From positions 62,001-126,000 of the forward strand of contig JAVJQT010000008.1 of assembly GCA_040218795.1 (NCBI GenBank): a stretch of DNA of 64,000 bases, given 5' to 3'. The DNA is from CCMP332 sp040218795 (GTDB taxonomy: Bacteria > Bacteroidota > Bacteroidia > Cytophagales > CCMP332). The notes below the pieces were generated by a model, which saw only the letters and a program-made list of their open reading frames with translations, had not been told where the DNA came from and did no database searches. Within the stretch, counting starts at the first letter, position 1, and every line of letters starts with the position of its first letter. Shown in pieces: positions 19,001-25,064 of the stretch. Made by a program: the position numbers and the translations under genes.

Positions 19001-20387
19001 CGGATTGAGTCTAAGCAATGCTATTTGTGAAAACGAGGGTCTTTTGGTATTAAATGGCGGAAGCCCGGGCGGTGGTGTGTACAGTGGCCCTGGTGTAAGC
19101 AGTAATACATTTGATCCTATTCAGGCAGGCATAGGACTGCATACGCTTTCTTATATTTTAACAAATGCTAATTCCTGTTCAGATACTGCTACAGCAAGTA
19201 TTCAGGTCAATTCAGCACCATCAATCACACATAGCACGGTTCAGGATCTTTGCATAAACGATAGTGCCATTACTTTAAGCGGGGCAAACCCGAGCGGTGG
19301 AACCTATTTTGGAGTTGGAATTTCAGGAAATCAGTTTGACCCTCAAATAGCAGGAATTGGTGCCCATACCGTGTATTATACTTTTAGCAATACGAACAAT
19401 TGTTCAGATACCATTTCGCTTGGAATAAATGTGCTTAGCAGTCCTGCAGTCTCAATCAGCCCAGTACCCGATATTTGTGAGAATGCTTCTGCACTGCAAT
19501 TGAGTGCAACGCCCACAGGCGGCGTATTTTCAGGAACAGGCGTTAATGGCTCTTTATTTGACCCGGCGATTAGCGGCACCGGATCCTTTGTAATCACTTA
19601 TTCATTTACCAATACTGCAGGTTGTTCAGGGATAGATTATGATACCATTACCGTTTATTCCAGTCCTCTCGTAACACTGGATAGTTTCAATTCCATTTGC
19701 CAAAATGATATAGCATTTGCATTGAGTGGTGGATTACCGATAGGTGGTCTTTATTCCGGAACCGGAGTTAGCAATGGCATATTCGATCCATCGGTAGCGG
19801 GTGTGGGTACGCATCAGATTACTTATATGTATACAGATGCGAATTTATGCGTGGCACAGGCGTTTGAAAATATTGAAGTAAAACTGAGCCCATTGGCTAA
19901 TTTTGGCTATACTGTATCGGGTCAAACAGGAAACTTCTCCGACAGCTCAGTCAATGCCAATGACTGGTTATGGAATTTTGATGATGGAAATACTTCTACA
20001 AGTCAAAATCCTGTACACACTTATGCTTCCAGTGGAAATTATAATGTCTGTCTGACTGTCAATAATAATGGCTGTTCGGATCAGTATTGTGAGCTTTTAA
20101 CAATTATAACAAATCTGAATTCTTCGCTTTTCGATGATAATTTTCAATTTTTCCCTAACCCATTCGAATCCACATTGAATTACAAGATTAATTTGGAAAA
20201 AGGTGGACTATTCAGGTTTGACCTATTGGATATCAGATCTGTAATTGTCAAGAGTTATGAACTGAATCTTGAGAAAGGTGAAAACAGCGGGCGAATCGAC
20301 TTACAGGGTTTGGGAACGGGAACTTATTTATTGAATATCAGCAATCAGGATTCTCGAAAAACAATAAAAGTTGAAAAAATAAAATAG
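13071..20387 (+). CDS. Giant T9SS-secreted adhesin-like protein: Asp-box propeller, PKD, two GEVED domains, 12 tandem repeats
   Basis: A 2438-residue exported protein. The signal peptide is MRKILLLLILAIITSNSYSQ. Residues about 105-745 form a sortilin/BNR-type propeller with at least nine Asp-box-like motifs such as DGGNTW, DGGQTW and DGGSNW. A PKD domain follows (about 755-840), then two GEVED domains (about 841-985 and 989-1134), each with GTSDGDxIDGV, WIDxNxxxDxxDPGEK and YTWGETEDY. Next are an Ig-like/fibronectin-like region (1137-1370), twelve tandem repeats of about 75 residues (1373-2272), a last PKD domain (2273-2348) and a T9SS type A sorting domain (2351-2438, FFPNPFESTLNY ... GTGTYLLNIS). 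No protease or hydrolase motif is seen, so adhesion or matrix formation is the likely job. Its stop codon is one base from that of the convergent USP gene. Confidence 0.85.
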   Translation: MRKILLLLILAIITSNSYSQEYLELMQKENVNFYEVQKSAQKYFANRDKGRGSGYKHYKRWEYIHQKEIDDQGYIIKPEQVWQEQDLFLRNYQNSQAHQKKGPNKSLTGNWTSLGPYDWQRTSGWNPGVGRLVCIDVDESNQNLIYVGSPTGGLWKTIDGGNTWQVLTDSFPVMDIWSVEIDPINSNIVYMGTAGGGILKTSDGGQTWNQTGSIGGTIRDILIHPTNNNIVFAARTSSFSGAVYRSTNGGGTWTQVSSVNAEDLRFKPGDPNTVYACGNDFQRSTDGGLNWTTITSGITASERMKMDVSPANPNYVYLIQKSGSIFGRVYRSTDSGLNFTIREQYDGSTNNYLGYSSNGTDTRGQAGRDMAITVSNTNAEEIIIAGIILFRSSDGGDNYTPLTEWFLPNSLGYVHADVEVLDYVGANLFSGSDGGIYKSTDNGSNFTDLTAGLGIRQFYRIGCSQLDPNVVSGGSQDNGTSVMRGLSRDWVDWLGADGMETFVDHSNANILYGTSQYGSMYKSTNQGNSRTGIAKPTGVGNGSWVTPFEIDPAVSTTIYVGFDRLYKNTSGTGPASNWNAISPGTIGSGNMDELCLAPSDANTIYMSYTDQLYRTTDGGSNWSNITEPWSGFINYISVDPNNSQRVAVAVSGGNKIYISNDGGNNWTNLTLNLPNIGANCVLLDASAENGIYVGMQSGIYYKDDLLSSWIPFLTDLPRVRVLELEIVSSVGKIRAATYGRGLWESDVYSGNNGNLPPVAEFSANTTSAIVSAPISFLDNSLGSPNSWTWSFPGGTPSSSGIQNPVVSYGATGTYDVSLLVTNANGSDSISKTSFITITNYCIPDPSTGTSDGDYIDGVVLGNINNQNTGSSTGPSYNDYTNLSTDIARNSNQTVNITSGSYTTDHYAVWIDFNQDNDFDDPGEKLGEVQSTLPFQSLNIPFTVPLTAQLDTTTMRVRCVYNGLNMDPCTDYTWGETEDYSVVITSAVACTPTFTVGTSDGDFIDGVEFGTMSNTGTGSATGPDFNDYGSISCQVNKLDSVYLKITSGSYFTDYYAAWIDWNNNGDYTDPGEKIGEFQSSSAFETDSFLVNIAMNVNTGFYGMRIRCSYNSPNMSPCSQYTWGETEDYQIEVLPSNDICVLPNTPTANNDSVCDSGIMNLAVLGTANSFNWYTDLSNDTLFNTGNTYTTPFLTNTETYYVAASNEQMGLTQNTWFNSNNGSSGNLFDIFSAKNIRIDGFSVNLTGTVQKEVAVYYKVGSYEGFETNPAAWTLLGVDTVLPAGQDIPTYVDVGGLVINQEQTYGILVHTNQGGIRYTNLSADSTLMNDDFSITMGKGMGGIFNQVFSPRAFNGTIHYTKYAGCESQRIPVIAKVNPNPQVQISSAGPYCIDENSTILSANPSGGLFSGAASASGVFDPQSAGVGFHDVYYDYTDMSACSNADTISIEVKALPNVTLNSFSAVCENDPQITLSGGSPTGGTYSGLGINNGVFDPSISGSGTFNISYSYTDNFGCSNSDVQSITVNSKPAVSFNDNLDYCEGDPITNLSGGSPTGGQYFGNGVSANQFDPVSAGIGNHLVSYSYQNSNGCSDTASLNFSVNAKPNVTHNNVQDLCEDDGVLALSGASPSGGIYSGTAISGNNFDPQISGIGVFGITYSYTDINGCFDSVQFSISVNALPTVNLSGIPNLCESDNPIVLSGGSPSGGLYSGPGVNNGILDPAIVGSGVIAISYDYTDASGCTNSASQNITITAKPNVTFNTSTNFCEGDPVVNLSGGQPVGGTYLGNGVSGSTFNPISAGTGTHLIQYAFQDINGCSDTASLNFNVYSKPNLSHSAIADVCSDAGSFALSGGTPSGGVYSGVGVSSNSFDPQLSGVGNHPIYYSYTDNNGCSDSLMVNVQVNALPTVTLQNFQDICENESAVLLTGGNPVGGIYSGTGVNNGQFDPSLSGTGVFNITYNFTDINACSNSETKSITVNSAPQAGLSLSNAICENEGLLVLNGGSPGGGVYSGPGVSSNTFDPIQAGIGLHTLSYILTNANSCSDTATASIQVNSAPSITHSTVQDLCINDSAITLSGANPSGGTYFGVGISGNQFDPQIAGIGAHTVYYTFSNTNNCSDTISLGINVLSSPAVSISPVPDICENASALQLSATPTGGVFSGTGVNGSLFDPAISGTGSFVITYSFTNTAGCSGIDYDTITVYSSPLVTLDSFNSICQNDIAFALSGGLPIGGLYSGTGVSNGIFDPSVAGVGTHQITYMYTDANLCVAQAFENIEVKLSPLANFGYTVSGQTGNFSDSSVNANDWLWNFDDGNTSTSQNPVHTYASSGNYNVCLTVNNNGCSDQYCELLTIITNLNSSLFDDNFQFFPNPFESTLNYKINLEKGGLFRFDLLDIRSVIVKSYELNLEKGENSGRIDLQGLGTGTYLLNISNQDSRKTIKVEKIK
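17187..19886 (+). repeat. Twelve tandem 75-residue (225-bp) coding repeats with a three-repeat super-period
   Basis: Repeat starts are at 17187, 17415, 17640, 17865, 18090, 18315, 18540, 18765, 18990, 19215, 19440 and 19662. The first unit is 76 residues, the eleventh 74 and all others exactly 75. The shared core is C(E)...LSGGxPxGGxYSGxGV...FDPxxxGxGxxxIxYxYTDxxGCSxS. Units 2-10 fall into three alternating types. Type A opens LPxVxL and has NNGxFDP; type B opens KPxVxFN in its clear copies with CEGDPxxNLSGG and SDTASLNF; type C opens KPNxxH or APSITH with FDPQxSG/AG. So the array grew by copying blocks of three, 675 bp each. Confidence 0.9.
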
Positions 20388-20388
20388 T

Positions 20389-21303
20389 CTAGAGACGGAA
20401 AATGGCTTCAAGAAATCCCATATTGGAGCCTTTTTGTTTTACAATCAAAAATGGGATTTTAGCATTTCGATTAACGAGTTTTTCGGCGAGACTTCCCAAT
20501 AAGAAAGAAGCGGCATTTGTTCTGCCTTTGGATCCTACGGCAAGAACATCAACATCGTTTTTCACTGAAAATTCAACGATTTCATCCAGCACATCTTTAT
20601 CATAGCTGCACACATATTTGAATTCATAATCGTGTCCTTCAAGATCCAGTCTGCTGATAAATTCCTTCATATCTCTTTTGGCATGCCCCTTCATTATTTC
20701 TGCAAATTCGTCAAAGGTTTTGCCAATTTTGGAATAACCCATGGGCACATGGTAAACATGAAAGAAGAGCAGTTTGGTATTCTTGCTCGCATTCGCCAGG
20801 TGCAGACATTGCTCTGCCACTAAATGCGAATGACGCGAAAAATCAACAGACAAGAGTATTTTTTTAATTTCAAAATTGACTTTCTCCGGGACCAGCATTA
20901 TTGAACAGGGAGCAGCTCTGGCCACTTTGCCCGGCACCAATCCCGAACCCCTCATCACCACCTTTCTTCCCAGTAAAATCAAATCCACTTCTTTGATTTT
21001 GGCCCATTTCAATACCTGTTCTTCGGGATTGCCGTCAACCACTTTTAATTCTGCCTTAGCCAAATCGCCTTTCCAGCATTTGCCCAATTCCAATTTGATA
21101 TCGTGTTTATAGGTGTCATCCAAGGGGGCGAGTAATTCGGGATGCCTGTCGAGTAATTCTTGTGGGTATTCTAATGTTTTGGCTACATGCAGGAAATAAA
21201 CTTTATCGAAATCGTATAATTTGTCCATAAAGCAAGCATAGCGGATAAGATTATCATCCATTTCAGTAAAATCCAGCGCTACCAATACCTGCTTTATTTC
21301 CAT
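20389..21303 (-). CDS. Tandem-domain universal stress protein
   Basis: This 304-residue cytoplasmic protein has two UspA domains (about 1-140 and 145-290). The first begins KQVLVALDFTEMDDNLIRYA and has a GRKxxxRGSGLxPGKVARAAPCS-type nucleotide-binding loop. The second begins KKILLSVDFSRHS and has GSKGRTNAASFLLGSLAEKL, a clear G-x2-G-x9-GS ATP-binding pattern. Such proteins help cells survive starvation, redox or low-oxygen stress. It is divergent from htpG with a 161-base shared upstream region containing a TGA-N6-TCA palindrome (21404-21415), so both stress genes may share control. Confidence 0.9.
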   Translation of the reverse strand: MEIKQVLVALDFTEMDDNLIRYACFMDKLYDFDKVYFLHVAKTLEYPQELLDRHPELLAPLDDTYKHDIKLELGKCWKGDLAKAELKVVDGNPEEQVLKWAKIKEVDLILLGRKVVMRGSGLVPGKVARAAPCSIMLVPEKVNFEIKKILLSVDFSRHSHLVAEQCLHLANASKNTKLLFFHVYHVPMGYSKIGKTFDEFAEIMKGHAKRDMKEFISRLDLEGHDYEFKYVCSYDKDVLDEIVEFSVKNDVDVLAVGSKGRTNAASFLLGSLAEKLVNRNAKIPFLIVKQKGSNMGFLEAIFRL

Positions 21304-21392
21304 TTTGAAAATTTAAGTAAAAATCATTTAATAAATAATCGGTAATCAATATAAAGGCTTTTTTCCTTTTCACTAATTAATTATGTCATCTT

Positions 21393-21416
21393 GTCATATA
21401 CAATGACCTAAATCAT
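21393..21416. promoter_or_regulatory. Overlapping palindromes between USP gene and htpG (CRP/FNR-like site)
   Basis: Two inverted repeats share one arm. GTCAT at 21393-21397 pairs with ATGAC at 21403-21407, and ATGA at 21403-21406 pairs with TCAT at 21413-21416, giving ATGACCTAAATCAT. The core TGA-N6-TCA has the half-site spacing used by CRP/FNR-family regulators. A further GTCAT is at 21385-21389. The site is about 49 bases before the htpG start and about 90 before the divergent USP start. The regulator is not in the window. Confidence 0.4.
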
Positions 21417-21464
21417 CTTGGAATACTATTTGATCAGTCTTCTCAAATCTTAAAATAAAAAACT

Positions 21465-23360
21465 ATGCAGGAGAAAGGAACAATATCAATACACACGGAA
21501 AATATCTTTCCGATAATTAAAAAATTCCTCTATTCGGATCATGAAATATTCTTGAGAGAATTAATCTCAAATGCCGTAGATGCAACACAAAAGATCAAAC
21601 GGTTATCATCGCTTGGTGAATATGCCGACGATTTGGGTGATCTGACCATCGATGTCAAGGTGGATAAAAAGAAAAAGACCATCACCGTGATCGATCGCGG
21701 AATCGGTATGACTGCGGAAGAAATAAAAAAATACATCAATCAGATCGCTTTTTCGGGAGCAACTGAATTTGTCGAGAAATTTAAGGATGCCGCCGATGCC
21801 AAGGAAATAATCGGAAAATTTGGTTTGGGTTTCTATTCCTCATTTATGGTGGCCAAAAAGGTGGACATCATTACTAAATCTTATCAAAAAGATGCAGAAG
21901 CTGCCAAATGGGAATGCGAAGGCGAAACTGATTTTGAAATCTCCAAGGCAAAGAAAACAGAAAGAGGCACAGAAATCGTACTTCACATCGCCGATGACTC
22001 AGAGGAGTTTCTGGAAGAATCAAGAATTCAGGGTATCCTCGATAAATACTGCAAATTTCTACCTGTCGAGATACGCTTTGGCGATAAGGAAAAATCGGTT
22101 GAGGATGGTAAAGACAAAGATGGGAATCCAAAATACAAGACCGAAAAGGTGGATAATATTATCAATAATACATCCCCTATTTGGACCAAATCTCCCACTG
22201 AACTAAAAGACGAGGATTACCTGGCTTTTTACAAAGAACTGCATCCATTTTCAGAAGACCCCTTGTTTTGGATTCATTTAAATGTGGATTATCCATTTAA
22301 TCTTACCGGGGTTCTCTATTTCCCGAAAGTGAGCAATAACATCGAGCTGGATAGAAATAAAATTCTATTGTTTAGCCGTCAGGTGTTTATCACCGATGAA
22401 GTGCGGGACATCGTTCCTGAGTATCTGAGATTATTACATGGGGTGATCGACTCTCCGGATATACCATTGAATGTTTCGAGGTCTTATTTGCAGTCGGACA
22501 GCAATGTCAAAAAGATAAATAACTATATCACCAAGAAAGTAGCCGATAAGCTTGGAGAGATCTTTAAAAACGACAGAAAAGCTTTTGAGTCTAAATTTGA
22601 CAATATCGATGTATTCATAAAATACGGAATGATCAGCGACGAAAAATTTTATGAAAAGGCCAAAGACTTTGCCCTGGTAAAAGACATCGATGATAAATAT
22701 CACACCTTTGATGAATACCGAAGCAAAATTGAAGGCAGTCAGAAAGATAAAAACGATATGGTAGTTTGGCTTTATGCTTCCGATCTGGATAAGCAACACA
22801 CTTATATTGAATCCGCCAAGCGAAAAGGCTACGATGTGATTCAATTGGGCGGGCCTTTGGATAATCATTTTATCAATCATATTGAAATGAAACTGGATAA
22901 AACAGCAATCAAGCGAGTGGATTCAGACATCATTGACAAACTGATTGAAAAAGATGAAAAACTGGATCATGTTTTGACTGAAGATGAGCAGAACAAGGTA
23001 AAAGACATATTCACTAAGGTAGTTCCTAACAAGAATTACAGCGTTACAGTGGAATCGCTTCCTGAAGATGAATTGCCAGTGAGCATTACCATGGCCGAAT
23101 ACATTCGAAGAATGAAGGACATGCAAGCCATGGGCGGCGGCGGCGGAATGGCATTTATGGGAAATATGCCCGACAGCTATGCCGTACAGGTCAATGGCAA
23201 TCACAAATTGATTCAGAAAATCCTTAAAGCTAAAACCGAAAAGACGCAAAAGTCTTATGCAAAACAAGCCATGGATTTGGCTTTGCTTTCACAAGGTTTG
23301 CTCGGAGGAAAAGACCTGAGTGAATTTGTAAAACGAAGCGTGGAGATAGCGAGTAAGTAA
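21465..23360 (+). CDS. htpG: Molecular chaperone HtpG (Hsp90)
   Basis: A 631-residue bacterial Hsp90, an ATP-driven homodimeric chaperone in the cytoplasm. The N-terminal GHKL ATPase motifs are present: FLRELISNAVDAT (Mg/ATP-binding Asn and Asp), DRGIGMT and GKFGLGFYSSFMV. The middle domain carries FPKVSNNIELDRNKILLFSRQVFI and DIPLNVSRSYLQ, the conserved segment with the catalytic Arg. The C-terminal dimerisation domain is complete and lacks the eukaryotic MEEVD tail. GGGGGMAFMG is a Gly/Met-rich linker near residues 560-570. A rho-independent terminator follows at 23386-23413, so it is probably monocistronic. Confidence 0.97.
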   Translation: MQEKGTISIHTENIFPIIKKFLYSDHEIFLRELISNAVDATQKIKRLSSLGEYADDLGDLTIDVKVDKKKKTITVIDRGIGMTAEEIKKYINQIAFSGATEFVEKFKDAADAKEIIGKFGLGFYSSFMVAKKVDIITKSYQKDAEAAKWECEGETDFEISKAKKTERGTEIVLHIADDSEEFLEESRIQGILDKYCKFLPVEIRFGDKEKSVEDGKDKDGNPKYKTEKVDNIINNTSPIWTKSPTELKDEDYLAFYKELHPFSEDPLFWIHLNVDYPFNLTGVLYFPKVSNNIELDRNKILLFSRQVFITDEVRDIVPEYLRLLHGVIDSPDIPLNVSRSYLQSDSNVKKINNYITKKVADKLGEIFKNDRKAFESKFDNIDVFIKYGMISDEKFYEKAKDFALVKDIDDKYHTFDEYRSKIEGSQKDKNDMVVWLYASDLDKQHTYIESAKRKGYDVIQLGGPLDNHFINHIEMKLDKTAIKRVDSDIIDKLIEKDEKLDHVLTEDEQNKVKDIFTKVVPNKNYSVTVESLPEDELPVSITMAEYIRRMKDMQAMGGGGGMAFMGNMPDSYAVQVNGNHKLIQKILKAKTEKTQKSYAKQAMDLALLSQGLLGGKDLSEFVKRSVEIASK

Positions 23361-23385
23361 ACTCCATATTTCATATCACAATATT

Positions 23386-23413
23386 AAGGTCGGCTTTCAG
23401 TCGGCCTTTTTTT
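23386..23413 (+). terminator. Rho-independent terminator after htpG
   Basis: AAGGTCGGCT (23386-23395) pairs with AGTCGGCCTT (23399-23408) in a 10-bp stem with two G-U pairs and a 3-base loop, running into a T tract to 23413. Confidence 0.85.
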
Positions 23414-23426
23414 ATATATTTATTGT

Positions 23427-24359
23427 ATGAGAAAAATGCTGCTTTTTTTCTTTCTTTTTTGTTTCATATTCCTACAAGGATTCCTTAATGCTCAGGAATG
23501 GGCCCCAATAGGTGCTAAATGGCACATGAGTGAAGGATATGGCTGGGCACCATATCTTGGGTATCATGGCATGGAATCAATAAAAGACACAATTATAGGT
23601 GGTAAATCTGCCCGTATGTGTAGAGAGTTTGATTATCACCATCAAACCGATTCACTTTTCTATTTCACCAAACATTACTTTTTTGATAGTGCAGACAAGG
23701 TCTATTTTTATAATAAGCCACTGGGGCAATGGAATCTTCTATATGATTTCAGCAAACAAGTAGGAGATACAATTTTTTATCCCTGGAATGATATTTTAAT
23801 TCCGGATACGATTCGCTTTTATAACATTGTAGACTCGGTGTATACATTAAATATCAATGGTATTAACCGAAAAGCTCAGGATGTAATTCAGGGCATGGAT
23901 AGTTCGATAAATGTTATTTGGCTCGATTGGTTTGGCGGAACTAATATTCAAGGTATAGGTAGAAATTATTCCATGTTTCCTACTCCTCATAACTCAGATC
24001 GTTATGAGTTTGAACTAAGATGCTATGAGGATACTATTATTGGATTATATACAAACCCGCAATTCATCCAATGGCATCAGGGGGTAAGTTGTGATTCTGT
24101 CATTTTCCTGAATATCTCTGAAGAAAGAATCAATAATGTGCGTATTTACCCAAATCCATCACGTTCAAATTTGAGAATAACTGGAATGCAAAATGATTCC
24201 CAAATCAAAATCTTGAATTTAAACGGCGAAGTAGTCTTTTCTAAAAAAGCCGATACAAATACCTCCATTGATATCCAATCATTAGTCGAAGGAATTTATA
24301 TCATCGAAATAATTAATTCCGATCAGGCCATTCGAAAGAAATTTATCAAATCTAATTGA
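23427..24359 (+). CDS. Secreted protein of unknown function with T9SS sorting domain
   Basis: A 310-residue exported protein. The signal peptide is about residues 1-22, ending LQGFLNAQ. The body (23-225) starts EWAPIGAKWHMSEGY and is rich in aromatic residues; I recognise no catalytic motif, though similar bodies are frequent among Bacteroidota T9SS cargo. The last ~80 residues (VRIYPNPSRSNLRITG ... EGIYIIEIINSD ... KKFIKSN) are a T9SS type A sorting domain. It lies between the htpG terminator and a toxin-antitoxin pair, with no clear operon partner. Confidence 0.75.
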   Translation: MRKMLLFFFLFCFIFLQGFLNAQEWAPIGAKWHMSEGYGWAPYLGYHGMESIKDTIIGGKSARMCREFDYHHQTDSLFYFTKHYFFDSADKVYFYNKPLGQWNLLYDFSKQVGDTIFYPWNDILIPDTIRFYNIVDSVYTLNINGINRKAQDVIQGMDSSINVIWLDWFGGTNIQGIGRNYSMFPTPHNSDRYEFELRCYEDTIIGLYTNPQFIQWHQGVSCDSVIFLNISEERINNVRIYPNPSRSNLRITGMQNDSQIKILNLNGEVVFSKKADTNTSIDIQSLVEGIYIIEIINSDQAIRKKFIKSN

Positions 24360-24361
24360 TA

Positions 24362-24393
24362 TTATACGTATAAAATAATTTATTAATACGTAT
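24362..24393. promoter_or_regulatory. Twin ATACGTAT palindromic operator of the toxin-antitoxin pair
   Basis: TTATACGTATAA (24362-24373) is a perfect palindrome. Its core ATACGTAT recurs at 24386-24393. The two centres are 22 bp apart, two helical turns, so two dimers could sit on the same DNA face. The second copy ends 9 bases before the antitoxin start codon. This is the usual layout for autoregulation by an antitoxin, but binding is inferred. Confidence 0.6.
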
Positions 24394-24402
24394 ATTTATG
24401 GT

Positions 24403-24651
24403 ATGAATACCAAGCTTACCTTATCGCTGAAGAAATCCGTTATTGAAAAAGCAAAAAAATATGCAAAAGAAAGTGGCACAAGTCTTTCTGCTATGGTTCA
24501 GTCCTATCTTGAAAAAGTGACACAAGTAAAGGAAGACTCTGCCGGGTACAGTCCAAAAGTGCGATCTCTAAAAGGTTCTTTCAAATTAGAAGAAGACATA
24601 AATTATAAGGAAGAGCTCAATAATGCTTTAGAGAAAAAGTATCTCAAGTGA
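24403..24651 (+). CDS. Antitoxin, DUF6364 family
   Basis: This small 82-residue protein opens with TKLTLSLKKSVIEKAKKYAKESGTSLS, a beta strand followed by two helices, as in ribbon-helix-helix antitoxins of the DUF6364 type. The C-terminal half (about 45-82) is acidic and likely wraps the toxin. Its last four bases GTGA are shared with the start codon of the PIN-domain gene, the classic layout of a type II pair. A twin palindrome directly upstream is its probable operator. Confidence 0.8.
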   Translation: MNTKLTLSLKKSVIEKAKKYAKESGTSLSAMVQSYLEKVTQVKEDSAGYSPKVRSLKGSFKLEEDINYKEELNNALEKKYLK

Positions 24652-25061
24652 AGGTTTTATTAGATACAGATGTGATCCTGGATGTCTTTTTGGATCGTGA
24701 ACCTTTTTCTTCGTATGCCTCAGAAATATTAAGTCTCGGGGAAACAGGCAAGATTCAAATCTTTATTACTGCTATTGCAGTAAGTAATATCTATTATATT
24801 CTTAAAAAAAGATTCAATCATAAAAAGATCATGAATCAACTTCAAAACTTAATGGATATTGTTGAAATAAGTCCAGCTGATAAGTCCGTAATTTTGGAAT
24901 CTATTCAATCAAGATTTAGTGATTTTGAAGATTCACTTCAACACTTTAGCGCAAAAAATATATCTAAGGTGGATTACATAATCACCAGAAATATCAAAGA
25001 CTATAAATTCAGTGAAATCAAAGTATTTACCCCCGAGAAATTCCTGAAATCAAATTTTTAA
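24648..25061 (+). CDS. PIN-domain toxin (VapC-like ribonuclease)
   Basis: A 137-residue protein starting at GTG 24648, inside the last codons of the antitoxin gene. The PIN fold is shown by VLLDTDVILDVFLDREPF (catalytic Asp6), SRFSDFEDSLQ (Asp92/Asp95) and KVDYIITRNIKDY (Asp109). PIN toxins are Mg-dependent RNases that cut tRNA or rRNA when the antitoxin is degraded. At the place of the usual second acidic residue the protein has SNIYYILKK, with Asn47; to my knowledge this is common in the subgroup that pairs with DUF6364, so activity is still likely. It converges on aspS with 3 bases between stop codons. Confidence 0.85.
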   Translation: MKVLLDTDVILDVFLDREPFSSYASEILSLGETGKIQIFITAIAVSNIYYILKKRFNHKKIMNQLQNLMDIVEISPADKSVILESIQSRFSDFEDSLQHFSAKNISKVDYIITRNIKDYKFSEIKVFTPEKFLKSNF

Positions 25062-25064
25062 TTT

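Noticed and set aside
17187..19886. Regular 225-bp periodicity as a possible CRISPR array or satellite
   Set aside because: The units are coding in one open frame, differ at many codons and have no constant repeat/variable spacer structure; they are protein repeats.
22434..23267. Long open frames antisense to htpG (148 and 114 codons)
   Set aside because: They mirror a highly conserved gene and encode no recognisable motif; they follow from its codon use.
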